This document shows, piece by piece, positions 10,153 to 20,716 of a DNA stretch of 64,000 nucleotides. A program made the translations under genes and the position numbers. Source of the DNA: Massospora cicadina (lineage: Eukaryota > Entomophthoromycota > Entomophthoromycetes > Entomophthorales > Entomophthoraceae). The DNA lies in NCBI GenBank assembly GCA_022478985.1, contig JAKSZP010015897.1, positions 62,001-126,000 on the forward strand, in the 5' to 3' direction. The notes beneath the pieces were generated by a model, which had not been told where the DNA came from, ran no database searches, and saw nothing but the letters and a program-made list of their open reading frames with translations. How positions within the stretch are numbered: position 1 is the stretch's first letter; every line of letters begins with the position of its first letter.

Positions 10153-10625
10153 AAAGGAGTTCATTATGTCCACTGATGCTTCCAACTTCGCCATAGCAGC
10201 TGCCTTGTTACAAGTAGGCGAAGATGGGATAAAACATTGGATGGGATAATTTTCTAGGAAAGTTTCTTTGCTGAGTTGAATTATGCCTTTTACTACAAAG
10301 AGTTACTAGCAGTGGTGGAGGCGCGGTAACTTATTGGCGTCACCACTTGCATGGCTCCTCCCAACCTTTCTGTGTATATACAGATCACCGTACCTTGCTG
10401 TACTATCGCGCCCCTCATGTCCTAACCCCACAGCAGGCCCGTTGGCATGAGATTCTTGCCCAATTTTCCTTTTCTTACGAGTTCACCAAGGGCAAGGATA
10501 ATGGTTTGGTGGATGCTTTAAGCTGCAACCCTGCTTTAGCTCCTGATCCAAAGGAGGTAGAAGTTCATAACACACAGGTGATGATTCAGCTAAATAAATT
10601 GTGTCTCAACTGCCCTCTTCCTTGA
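10153..10625 (+). pseudogene. Ty3-1 RNase H
   Basis: STDASNFAIAAALLQ at about 10168-10215 and VYTDHRTLLYYR at about 10371-10406 supply the RNase H acidic residues. KGKDNGLVDALSC ends the domain. Two or more frameshifts between 10230 and 10340 break the frame. RNase H would remove the RNA strand after first-strand synthesis. Confidence 0.82.
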
Positions 10626-11609
10626 CTAATGGTCCAGCACTCGCTCCTCTTGAAAATGTGGAGGGATATGGTATGTTCAGAAAGGTAGGTTTATCTCAGC
10701 CTTTGTCAGCTGAATATACTATGGTACTTGCAAAGAGCGCTTTGAATCAAGAGGATCTATCCAGGGGCTATCACATGAAGGATGAAATGGTGTGGTTTCA
10801 GGGGCGCTTATAGGTTCCTGCTGAACCACTGTGCCTGGAAATCATCCGGGACCATCATGATGGAATCACCGTTGGTCATCCTGGTAAAGAAAGATGTTAT
10901 AGTTAATATGAATCACGTACAATTGGAAGTGCTTGCCTGCTCAGGTGGGGCGGTATTGTAAAGAGTGCCTGATCTGCAATCAGATGAAACCCAATAAGCA
11001 ACCTTTAGCAGGGCTGTTGGTACCAGTCCAAAAGGCTGAAGGGCACTGGACTTCCCTATCAGTGGATTTTATTGTGGAGTTACCTGCCTCTGATGGTTAT
11101 GATGTCATCATGGTGGTGGACCGTTTTACAAAGTTCGCCCATTTATTCCTTGCAGAACAACAATAACCGTAGCTGAGATGGCTAGGCTCTTCATCACTCA
11201 TGTGTTTGCGCTCCATGGGGCTCCTCAATAAATAATCAGTGACCAGGGACCCCAGTTTACCTCCGACTATTGGGAAGAGTTGTGTAAGACTCTTCAGATT
11301 CACCCCTGCCGTTCAACTGCCTATCGCCCCCAATCAGATGGACAGACTAAACGAGTGAACCAGTGCTTAGAACAGGTTCTGCGGTTTTACAACGCCGTGG
11401 ATCATTCAGATTGGGTTTCTCACCTTCCTATGGCCCAATTTAGTTACAACAACACTTTGCATTCTCTTATCAGTTGTTCCCCTTTTTCGCCAACCATGGC
11501 TTTAACCTCGCCTTTAATATGGATCCCAGCTGTGGTTCTAAGGTTGAAGCGGTGGTGGACTTTGCCAATACTATTAAGAAGATCCACCAGGGGTTTCCAC
11601 AAGTTTTGA
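10601..11609 (+). pseudogene. Ty3-1 integrase with a lost catalytic glutamate
   Basis: The HHCC finger is present but broken (IIRDHHDG...GHPGKER, then CKECLICNQMK). The core has SVDFIVELPASDGYD (first Asp) and IISDQGPQF (second Asp). The position of the catalytic Glu, normally QTERVNQ, reads QTKRVNQ at about 11340-11365. TAG at 10811, TAA at 11164 and TAA at 11227 break the frame. This copy could not integrate. Confidence 0.85.
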
Positions 11610-11616
11610 GGCGGCA

Positions 11617-12114
11617 ATGCAAGTTTATAAGAAGAACGCTGATGGTAAGCACAGAGTGGGTCCAGCGTATAAGGAAGGGGATCACGTGATGCTTGATGCT
11701 CATAACATCCCTATCAAGCAGCCATGCAAGAAGCTGGGACCAAAGAGGATTGGCCCTTACCGCGTTGTTAGAAAGGTGGGCCATGCCTCATACCAGCTAG
11801 ATCTGCCCTATTCACCTCAGATCTTCTCTGTCTTCCATGAGAGCAAATTGACGTTGTTTGAGGGCCCCCCACCAGAGACTCCTGAGGCCTATCTCGTAGA
11901 TGGGGCGCCAGAGTGGGAAGTGGAAGAAATAGTAGCCTCCTGCCGTTTTAAAAGAAGACTTAAGTACCTGGTATCTTGGAAGGGTTTTGACGCTGCAGAG
12001 AACAGTTGGGTTCCAGCTCATGACTGTGTGCATGCCCAAGATCTGATTGAAGCCTTCCACAAGCTTCCCCCTAGGCTGCTGGATCTCAACCCAAACCGAC
12101 CGTTGCCACCATGA
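11617..12114 (+). CDS. Ty3-1 integrase tail with chromodomain
   Basis: An open 165-residue segment. The first half is the integrase SH3-like tail (GDHVMLDAHNIPIK, GPYRVVRKVGHASYQLDLP, FSVFHESKL). Residues from about 105 form a chromodomain: WEVEEIVASCRFKRRLKYLV, SWKGFDAAENSWVPAHD. Its aromatic cage positions Y, W and W are kept. Chromodomains direct new insertions to chromatin with marked histone H3. The stop at 12112-12114 is 80 bases before the 3' LTR. As an internal part of a broken Pol it has no start of its own. Confidence 0.88.
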   Translation: MQVYKKNADGKHRVGPAYKEGDHVMLDAHNIPIKQPCKKLGPKRIGPYRVVRKVGHASYQLDLPYSPQIFSVFHESKLTLFEGPPPETPEAYLVDGAPEWEVEEIVASCRFKRRLKYLVSWKGFDAAENSWVPAHDCVHAQDLIEAFHKLPPRLLDLNPNRPLPP

Positions 12115-12194
12115 AGTTGTCCCCAGCCCACAAGAACTTTTCCCTTGTGCAAGCCCCTGGAGGGGGGTTGAGCCCCATCGGGAAGAGAGGGTAA

Positions 12195-13039
12195 TGTCAT
12201 GGTTAAATGACATGATAGTGGGACCAACCCTACGATCAAATTGGGCGCCAGGAGGCCTAGAAGGTGAAGCTTCAGGCCCTCCCTGACCTCAGGCACCCAC
12301 TAGAGCAACTCTGGGTACAAGTAAAATATGCCAGGTTGGTATTAGTGAAGTGCAGAACGCCCAGCACCTTTTGTCAGCCCAGTCATTAAAACGAATAATT
12401 TACTTGATTAACAACGATGGTACTATTCAGTTGATTGGTGAACGGGGGTTTGAAACCCGTTCCATTTACAAAACTATGCATTTGGGTCAGATCCAACTCA
12501 ATCAATTACTTGACTGAAGTCAATTTTGGTGTATTATACAAATTTGGATGGTAGTGTTTGCCAATTTGTAAACTGGTGCTTGGGACCACTTCAGAAAACC
12601 CCAAATTTCCCTGACAAAGTTTAAATATGTTTTCCATGACCAACATTCCTTGTTGGTCAACTTTCCAAATAACTTTCCCCGTTTTCCCATTTTTTGATTA
12701 TGTTATTTTGGACGATCCTGTGCACGGACCCCTTCAGGAGGTCTCACACTATGTTAACCATTCTATTGTGAATATAATTAGTTTATCCCCTTGTGCACCG
12801 TTGGGTCGCCCAGGTTACCTCCAACCTGGGACGCTTACCCCTTCTTCCCTTGTGCACCGCGTCACTTTTAGTTGGTTATTTTATATTATGATCGTACTTT
12901 TTTACTTAAGGGATTATTGCCCAGCACCCTCTGCTGGGCTCTAGTACTTTTTGTACTAACAGCTAGTTCCCTGGCGTTGGACCTGTGCACCAAGCACTAC
13001 CACGCTGAGAACAGGAGAGTTATAGACACTCTCCAAACA
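12195..13039 (+). repeat. Ty3-1 3' LTR (845 bp)
   Basis: Starts TGTCATGGTTAAATGACATG just after a purine run GGAAGAGAGGG, and ends CTCTCCAAACA. The last 380 bases match window positions 1-379. The 5-bp duplication cannot be checked because the left end is outside the window. Confidence 0.88.
12876..12957 (+). promoter_or_regulatory. LTR core promoter with two hairpins
   Basis: A TATA-like TTATTTTATATTATG and TACTTAAGGG lie just before a perfect 8-bp stem GCCCAGCA/TGCTGGGC (12919-12939, 5-base loop) and a second stem AGTAC/GTACT (12943-12957). Their position fits the 5' end of the element transcript (R region). A comparable layout occurs in the Ty3-4-type LTRs. Confidence 0.5.
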
Positions 13040-13299
13040 GATATAATCTATAAAGGAATTGCCCTAATTGACCCTTTTATTATAATAGAATAAATGAGGA
13101 ACTTATGTGCGGACTACTCAAAAACCTCCCTTCTCATTCTTCAACTCAACTCTTAACTCGGTTTCTCAAGTCAAGTCCATCCTCTGCTTAGTAATCTCCT
13201 ATTTGTTCCCCTTTAAAAGTTTTCATCTATCTCAGGGTTTCAGTGGAATTCCCTTGATTCATCAAACTATCAATACTTTGATCACTTTTCTTCATATCT
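13040..13299 (+). other. Sequence between Ty3-1 and N-1
   Basis: Pyrimidine-rich, with no open frame longer than 66 codons and no recognisable motif. It could be what is left of the target into which Ty3-1 or N-1 inserted. Confidence 0.4.
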
Positions 13300-15210
13300 T
13301 TAATTGACCAGAAAACCCCAGTTCTGACTGCCATATAGTTTTACATATTTGTTTGATGCACTGACAAGCAACCAAAGCGGCCTAACCGAGTAGGGAGAGG
13401 TTTGGGGCACTGACAAGCAGCCAAACATTCAACTCTCATTGGTTGGCTATGTAAATCCTCTGTGTGGTTGGTCCGACCCAACCATGCAAAAGCTTCTCAA
13501 AATGGAAACACCCAAAAAGACCACAGGTATGGGTGATATGTAAACCCTGAAACATCCTATATTTTTATTCTGGACCATAAAAACGAAGGTGTACGTCGAC
13601 TAGAGCTCATCCGGGGAGCAACTGACAATGCTCCCAGGAAGGCACATGATAGGGTGAAAATTCTGAAGTAAACTTTGGAATGGGCAGGCACGCCTTATAA
13701 AGTCAGCGCTTTGGGGCCTCATTTGAGTTATTAATTAGGCTCGTACAAGCCTAATCTACAACTTGGGCAGGGAACAACCTAGCGCTTGAAATGACCAAAT
13801 GCAAAACATTTCTAAAAACGACTTGACTCAAATTTGGAAAATCTGAATCTGAGTCAAAATGTACAATTGAAATGAATTTCAATTGTTACATTACCCCCCA
13901 CTAGAGGAGGGCCCCTCCCCAACGAGGAGCCCCCCAGCAGAAGGCCGCCATGACAAGGGCTTCCTGAAGCAAGTTACCTTAAGCCCCAGGAAAATTAGCC
14001 CAGATGCACTCCAGGACCCTCGAGGGAAATACAATGGAGAGAGAGAATTGGGACTGAGCTGCTGAAATCAGCCCACATGGCAGGAAGATGCATGTCCAGC
14101 ACATGGCTGTGTTGTGCCCCCTCTCAGGCTCCAGTTGGTGATGGTCTTCCCATCCTGACCAGGAAAGCGCTTTTGCCACCAAAAATGTGAGAGGGGTGCA
14201 TGGTCCAGCTTGCTGAACAGCCCCTGCCTATGGCTGCACGCCCAGCACTTGGCTGCATTGTGCCCCCTCTCAAGCTCCCATTAGCAATGGACTTTCCATC
14301 CTGACTAGGAAGGCGCATTTTCTAAAAAAACGTGAGAGGGGTGCATGGTGCAGCGCAGCTGGAAGTCTGACCCTTTCCAGGTGGACCATCCACGGGTGAG
14401 GGAGCCCTGCTGGGACAGGTCCCCTCAGTGCTGACAATCCTTGGTGAGCAGGAGTCCCCACCGGGAAATTAACTGATGGTCACTTTGAGTCCAGGGTTGG
14501 CCATCAGTCACTGGCTCCCACTGGTGCTGGTTACTTGACAACTGGAACCAAGTGACCACTGAGGTCAGCTAAACTGGGGATCGGGGCATGCAGCGCACAT
14601 TGTCTTTGGAATTATGTAACAGACCAGAAAAACCCCAGTTCCAACTGTCATATAATTTTACATATTTGTTTGGTGCACTGACAAACAACCAAAGCGGCCT
14701 AACCAAGTAGGGAGAGGTTTGGGGCACTGACAAGCAGCCAAACATTCTCTTCTTATTGGTTGGCTATGTAAATCCTCTGTGTGGTTGGTCTGACCCAACC
14801 ATGCAAAAGCTTCCTCAAAACAGAAACACCCAAAAAAGACCACAGGTATGCGAGGTATGTGAACCCTGAAATATCCTTTATTTTTATTCTGGACCATAAA
14901 AACGAAGGTGTCCGCCAACCAGAGCTCGTCTGGGGAGCAACTGACAATGCTCCCCAGGAAGGGACATGCTCGGGTGAAAATTCTGAAGTAAACTTTGGAA
15001 TGTGCAGGCGCGCCTTATAAAGGCAGTGCTTCAGGGGCCTCACTTGAGTTATTGATTAGGCTTGTACAAGCCTAATTTACAACTTGGGCAAGGCACAACC
15101 CAGCGCCCAAAATGACCAAACCCAAAATATTTTGAAAACGACTTGACCTAAATTTGGAAAATCCAAATATGAGTCAAAATGTACAATCAAGACAAATCTC
15201 GATCATTACA
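13300..15210 (+). mobile_element. N-1: short LTR element without coding domains
   Basis: Two direct repeats of 591 bp (13300-13890) and 596 bp (14615-15210) flank about 724 bp. The right copy begins TGTAACAGACC and both end TTACA, as LTRs do. The internal part is GC-rich and encodes no Gag or Pol motif. It includes a tandem duplication at 14096-14354. The flanks atatc/atatt are only a partial target duplication. It fits a non-autonomous TRIM/LARD-like element. Two solo LTRs near each other are the alternative. Confidence 0.6.
14096..14354 (+). repeat. Tandem repeat with period of about 145 bp inside N-1
   Basis: Two units start CCAGCACATGGCTG (14096) and CCAGCACTTGGCTG (about 14242). Both read through TGTGCCCCCTCTCA and CATCCTGAC(C/T)AGGAA to GTGAGAGGGGTGCATGGT. 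No coding function is evident. Confidence 0.75.
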
Positions 15211-15336
15211 ATATTAATATAACTTTCTGCTCAATCTCAAAGCTCACCTTGACTCTTATTTCCAATCCGCTGAATGTATAACTTATTGTCCAGTTATATC
15301 AACTTCATGACAGAGACTGTGGAGTAATATGGTCAG

Positions 15337-15803
15337 ATGTTCTGTGCACTGGCAAGAGTTGCAAAGGCACCAGAGTCTCAGCTCTCTCGCATATTCCTTC
15401 CAAATTTGCAAGCTAATTTGTTTCTGGTAATGGCGGTGGTACGACTTAAGGTGACATTAGAGGAAGAGGTGGCCTTGGCTTTGCAGGTGGAGCGGCAGGT
15501 GGCCTTGGTGCAGGCTCTCCAGGAGTTATTGCAGTCTCCAGGGGGATTCTGCGGTCAGGATGCAATGAGACAGGCAGGTTCAGAGCCAGTCACAGCTCCA
15601 AGTGGTTTAGTTATGTGGAGGAGGAAGTGAAGAGCCAGGTGGAACCTGGGAAAGGGGGCGAGGTTTCAGAGGTGGCGAGTCTGGGTGATGCCCCATTCAA
15701 GTTATTGAGGTCCAGAATAAGAATAAGAAATATCCCCTATTATTTTTACAAGAAGCCTGTGAATTTGGTGTCCCAGAATAAAGCGCCTACTTTGCTTTAC
15801 TAA
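15337..15803 (+). pseudogene. Ty3-3 gag remnant
   Basis: Two frames (15337-15630 and 15615-15803) with a leucine- and valine-rich helical stretch (LEEEVALALQVERQVALVQAL) lie ahead of the protease. Position and composition suggest gag. No knuckle or capsid motif is clear. Confidence 0.4.
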
Positions 15804-15806
15804 TAT

Positions 15807-16273
15807 TTGTTTTTCCAGTGGAGGTGTGGGGAGTTCCTGGGAAGAAAGAGTGTGGGAAGGTCCTGGCCCTGGTGGACAATGGGGCTGATAAGAATTATAT
15901 GGATGAGGAGTGGGCAAGAAGATTTGGATTGCCGTTACAGGAGGATGTATTTATGTTAATGGCAGATGTCACCAAAAAGACTGCGATCTGGTGAGTGCAG
16001 GCTGAGATTCTGTTGAGACAAGGCTCAGATAAGTTTGAAGAGGAATTTCTCGCTGTGGCACATCTTCCTCATCCATTGGTGTGGGGAAGAGATTGTGGCG
16101 CCAGTTCCATACGCAATTTGATATGTTGGAGTGGAAGGTGCTGTTGTTACCTGGGGGCTCCAATGTGTGAGAGTGGGAGTTCCAGTTTCAGGGGTCATCA
16201 GGAGTTTAAGGGGAGAGTATCTTCAATCACGCCTTGGAGGGTTTGCCGGAGGAGTACTAGGATTTTGCATTAG
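15807..16273 (+). pseudogene. Ty3-3 protease remnant, active site altered
   Basis: The sequence reads LALVDNGADKNYMDEEWARRFGLPL near 15862-15940. The retropepsin D-T-G has become D-N-G, which should abolish activity. TGA at 15993 and frame changes follow. A weaker continuation holds ILLRQGSDKFEEEFLAVAHLPHPL. Confidence 0.65.
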
Positions 16274-16352
16274 TGTTTGAACCCAAGGTTGAGGCGCCCT
16301 TTTCTCCTATGGAAACTTTGCCTTTGGTTTTCAGTTCAAGAAAGGCTCTGAG

Positions 16353-16952
16353 TTGCCAAGGGGATGCCCAGTTTATCCATTAAATCCTCAGGCTCAGGAG
16401 GCTCTTAGTGACTTTGTCTACAAGATGCTAGGTCTGGGTTTGATTGAGACTTCAAAATCGCCTGTTGTTTCTCCAGTGCTGCTTGTGCCAAAGGTGAGTG
16501 GGGAGCTGTGTCAATGTGTTTATTTGGTGGCTCAACGTGATGTCAGAGCCTGACCCATATCCAATGCCACTCGTGGAATACATAATACCCATGATTTAAG
16601 GGTGTGTGGTGTTCACCAAATTTGATCTGTTTGATTCTTTTTTTATCAGATTCATGTGCAACCGGAGCACTAGCAATATACCACATTCAAGTGCCACTTG
16701 TAGAATTTTGAGTACTGGGTTATGCCATTTAGTTTGAGCAATGCTCCTGCGGTCTTCCTTTGTATGATTGAATGTTTGCAGGGGACTTAGTAGTAGGTGT
16801 TGCGTTGCATATATGGATGATATTTTGGTACTTTCCAAGTAGGTGCAAGATCACGTGAAGGATGTAAGGAGTGTGCTGGAGGCTGTAACCTGGATGCGCT
16901 TAAAGTTAGAGCCATCTAAGTGTGAATTTAATAGGTACTCATTGTCCTTCTT
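16353..16952 (+). pseudogene. Ty3-3 reverse transcriptase, 5' part
   Basis: ALSDFVYKMLGLGLIETSKSPVVSPVLLVPK is the usual start of the RT fingers. The palm is badly degraded, but YMDD is readable at 16810-16821, followed by KLEPSKCEFNRYSLSFL, which ends exactly at the L-1 insertion. RT would resume at 22246 with weak similarity. Stops include TAG at 16842. Confidence 0.75.
16936..16952 (+). repeat. 17-bp target-site duplication, left copy
   Basis: TACTCATTGTCCTTCTT, identical to 22229-22245. It marks the integration of L-1 into the Ty3-3 RT gene. Confidence 0.95.
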
Positions 16953-17044
16953 AAATTTTAAATTTATTGCGGGGAAGGCCGACCATGGGACGGACACTTC
17001 CAAATATGACTCAGACGAGACAAAACTTAGTACCAGGGGAGGCA

Positions 17045-20000
17045 CCCCATAGAAGCGATGCTATCTCTTGTTGCCAGCGGGAACGCCACTTATGGGAAGG
17101 GGAGGGAAAGTGTGTGTAGGGGGCGTAGCCACTATTGAGCACGTGTGGAGGAAGGGGTCTGATTTGATGAACCAGACTGGGAACCAGGAGGAGACCAGCT
17201 GTCGGCGACGTGGTGGGAGATATCCAAACATCCATGCTTAAAAGTGATCCACCAAATGAGACCGGAATCTGTGGACAGCTTCAGGGAGGGTGGGTATGGA
17301 TTCGGCGATGGCATCCAAGACAATCGTGTGGATAGTCCACATGGCGATTGCAACCACCAGAGCACGAAGGGAGGGTGGGAGGGGGAGGCCATTGATGAAG
17401 CAAACATATCTCTTGACAGACTGAAGGGATGTGTTTGATTCTGGCCTAGCAGACGTTGGACTTCGCGCCATATTACTTTAGAGGTGGGGCACTTCTCCAG
17501 GCGGTGAAACAGCGTTCCATACTGGCCACACACGACACAGGATGAGTGTAAAGCATTAGAGCGCTCAGCTGTACGATACACCCGCCTCAGGCAGCGCCAC
17601 ACATGGGAGCGGACTTGAGGCTGCAACAGAGGATGGTGTGCGTATTTCCAGATAGTCTTTTGGGTCTCAGTGGAATAAGGGATGTCCATCATGTCCAGGT
17701 AGTTCACCCTGGATAGGACTTGGGGTCGAATGGGGATCACGCCATCATGGATGGGTAGCCCCTGTACCTCTTGTGTGAACTGAGGAGAGGGGCGGCCTCT
17801 TTGGGTTGTATGTCCACTAATACGAATTCTCCACTCTGCGCTTCGCATGGAGAGTAGGATTCGTTTGTAGTGGGTTTTGGTCCCGTGAGGACCTGTGGCT
17901 GATGTGTGTGATGCGAGGTATTTCATCAGGGAGTGGGGGTTTGATGGATTGTTGAGGCCCAAGGCTCAGGAGAAGTTGGAGCGGGCCGCACGGGACCAGT
18001 GTTGGGATGGGAGTGTAGGAGCAGTGATGGCCGCAATCCAGGTGCCCAGGATCTTGGCGGCATGGGCTTTGAATTCAAGTAGGCCCATGCCACCTTGATG
18101 ATGAGGGCCAAACATGACCTCTAGCCGTACTGGTGGAGGGCAGCCTGACCAAAGCCAACCTTGTAGCAAAGCATACAGGGATTTGAAGAAGCTTGGGGAG
18201 AAGGGGATGGCGTGGGCTCTGAACCAGACTTTGGATAGGAGCATAGAGTTGGCAAGAACAACCCTGCCAGTGAGGGTAGTAGGGTGGGCTCTGAGAGAGG
18301 CGATTCGCTTCGTCACGTTGTCCAGTATATGGCACTCCATTACTGCTGACGCGTATCCACCTGCCTCCAACCACACGCCCAGATGGCGTACCGGTCCTAT
18401 GGTAGGTCGCGGCACAAAGGGGAGCACCAGTGGACCGGTGTATTTTGAGTTAGTAAGGCGTGGACGTGGGCGAGCAGATGGGCCGGGTTGGGAACTACTT
18501 GCTGGGGCCCAGCAGTTCTGAAACCAACCTAGGAGGATGATTTCGGTTTTGGAGGCGTTCAGTGCCGCGTTGCTTACCCGGGAATATTCCTGGATGAGGG
18601 CTTCAAGCGCGCGTGCATCTTTGCTATTAGACACCCCCACCACGCAATCATCTGCAAATGCCATCATCTTGACTGGTATTTGGCCTGGCACATGGACCCC
18701 AGTGAGTTGGGCATTCACATTTCGCAGTAGTGGGTCAAGGCTGAAGTTGTATAAGAGTGGGCTCAGGGGGTCCCCTTGTCACAGGCCCCTTTGAGGATGG
18801 ACTACTTCCGTTAGGAAACCTGGGCCGCGCACTGCCATTGTTGCAGATTCCGTGAGCAGCATCACCCAGTTAATGAAGCGGGGAGGTAGGCGGAATTATT
18901 GGAGGCAGGCCCTAAGGTATCCCCAGTTTACTCTATCATAGGCCTTTTGTTGGTCCAAGAATACAAGTGCCCCAGAGGCTGTGGACTGAAACACATTAGC
19001 CACAGAGTGCACGTTATCCCAAATCGACCTTCTGGGGATGAAACCGAATTGTTCTGGAGAGATGGTGGCAGATGCTACAGTCCCTAAATGGTTAGCCATG
19101 ATTTTTGTTAAAATTTTGGTGTCTGTGTTTGTTAGAGAAATGGGGCGCCAGTTGGCTAAGTCTAGCCTATCCCCTTTCTTGAAGAGTGTGACTGTAAAGG
19201 CCACATGTCCTCCTGGTAGGAGGCGCGTTTCCAACAGGCTTTGGTTGAGTGAGGCTAGCAGCAATGGGGATATATATTTAAAATATTTTTTGTAGAACTC
19301 ATATGGAATGCCATCTGGGCCTGGTTTTTTTCGGTTTGGTGCACCATGAATGGTAGTCCATAATTTGTTCAGAGTAATTAAATTCATTATTTCCAGGTAT
19401 CAGAAAATGGTGCGGATATGAGCTCTTTCGAGAAATTCCACCATTTCAGCCTGCTGAATTGGTTCGGCTCAGTATAACTTGGAATAATATCTTTGCATTT
19501 CGATTGCCACTTTGGCTGGTGTGTCCACAATAGAATTATCTGATCTTTGCACCTGTGTGCAGGCCACACTCTGGCGTGGTGCAAAATTTTTTTTGAAGAA
19601 GTATGCGATGCACTTGTCACCTTTAGTGATGCATGTGGCCCTGTATTAGACACAAACCCGATGTTTGTGTTGCCTTTCAAGTGCGTTGAGGTGGGCTGCT
19701 GCCTCCACCCACTTCTGGCCCCATGCAGGGCTATATCCTGAGGCTGGAATGTTGGACTCCAAGTGTGCCAATTCCACCAGTGCACGCGATATAACCGCCA
19801 ATGTGGCTCATGAGCGTCTGGATGAGAGATGGCGATAGTGGCGGATGGTGTCTTCTTTGAAAGTTGCCCATGTGGAAATGGGGTCCGCGCAAAATGGTGC
19901 AACAAATGACTTTTCCAAAGTTGCCTCTTCCACCCACGTGGAAAATCCTGGTGACGCGAGCTCTGGGGAGCGGATTTTGCACCAATGTGGGGCCTTTGCA

Positions 20001-20716
20001 ACTGTGAAGGGTAAGTGGTATGTTATTGAGACCAGTCGGTGGTCGGAGAATTCCATTTTTGTTGTTTTGAAGTGGGAGATGTGGGGTTGGAATTCGCCGG
20101 TGCTAGAATAAGGTCGATGCAGGTCATGGACCTTAATTGGCCGTTGTGGACGTGGGGACGCGTCATGTTTTTAAGCAGTGGGGCATGTCATGGCAGTGCA
20201 TCCATTAACCCAAGGGTGGCTTTTAGAACGCGTAGTTCTACGTGACCCTGTGGGGAGTGGGGTGAGGGTGGCCACCAGTCCGTTGGTGAGGTTAGCCAAC
20301 AGTTCATGTTACCAATTAGGAAAGAATCAGGGGGTAATGGGAGGGATTTGACCAATGAGAAAAATTCCTGACGCTCTTGTGCACCGTTTGGGGCGTAAAT
20401 GTTGACAATTGTGTGTGCAACATCAGCCCATGAGAAGGTGACAACGAGCACTCAGTCATTTAGGGATGTTTCTGAAGATGTAAATTTGAAAAAATTATTT
20501 TTCTGAATTAGCACCCCACAGTGCTTTGACCAAAAGGATAGGGATGGTAGGAGCATTGTTTCAAGCTTCCTTGGAACCTCGTGGACAGTGGGTTTCCTGG
20601 ATGGCCAGGATATCCACGGGTAAATTGTTTTGTAAAAAACTCAGTTTCTTAGCCCAGGATGGGGAGGCCTTGAGTCCAGCGATATTCAGTGTCCCTAGAG
20701 TGAAGGTTTCCCCCAT
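17045..20716 (-). pseudogene. L-1 ORF2, endonuclease-reverse transcriptase with zinc knuckle
   Basis: Starts at the ATG overlapping the ORF1 stop. The AP-type endonuclease shows GTLNIAGLKAS, IQETHC, IYAPNGA, GNMNCW (usually GDxN) and FSDHRLVSI. RT shows GPDGIPYEFYKKY, GFIPRRSIWDN, LVFLDQQKAYDRVNWGYL and FADD at 18647-18658. The C-terminus has CVVCGQYGTLFHRLEKC (C-x2-C-x7-H-x4-C). At least three breaks (near 20480, 19990-20190 and 18780-18790) and GD to GN in the endonuclease make this copy defective. The complete protein would nick the target DNA and prime reverse transcription there. No RNase H was seen. Confidence 0.88.

Larger units (their letters stand above)
1..13039 (+). mobile_element. 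Ty3-1: Ty3/Gypsy chromovirus, host of two nested insertions
   Basis: A Ty3/Gypsy LTR retrotransposon in the order LTR, protease, RT, RNase H, integrase, chromodomain, LTR. Its 5' LTR is cut by the window edge. Two later insertions (2299-8646 and 8943-10147) split RT and RNase H, and the reading frames rejoin across both. The two LTR copies agree at about 96 percent over the 379 shared bases by eye. Frameshifts and stops throughout, and a lysine in place of the catalytic integrase glutamate, show that this copy is dead. No recognisable gag lies between the 5' LTR and the protease. Confidence 0.88.

Noticed and set aside
12872..13093. A hydrophobic frame in the Ty3-1 3' LTR that resembles a U5-encoded membrane protein
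   Set aside because: The equivalent frame is broken by a one-base difference in the 5' LTR copy, and the relative at 58736-59460 does not keep it.
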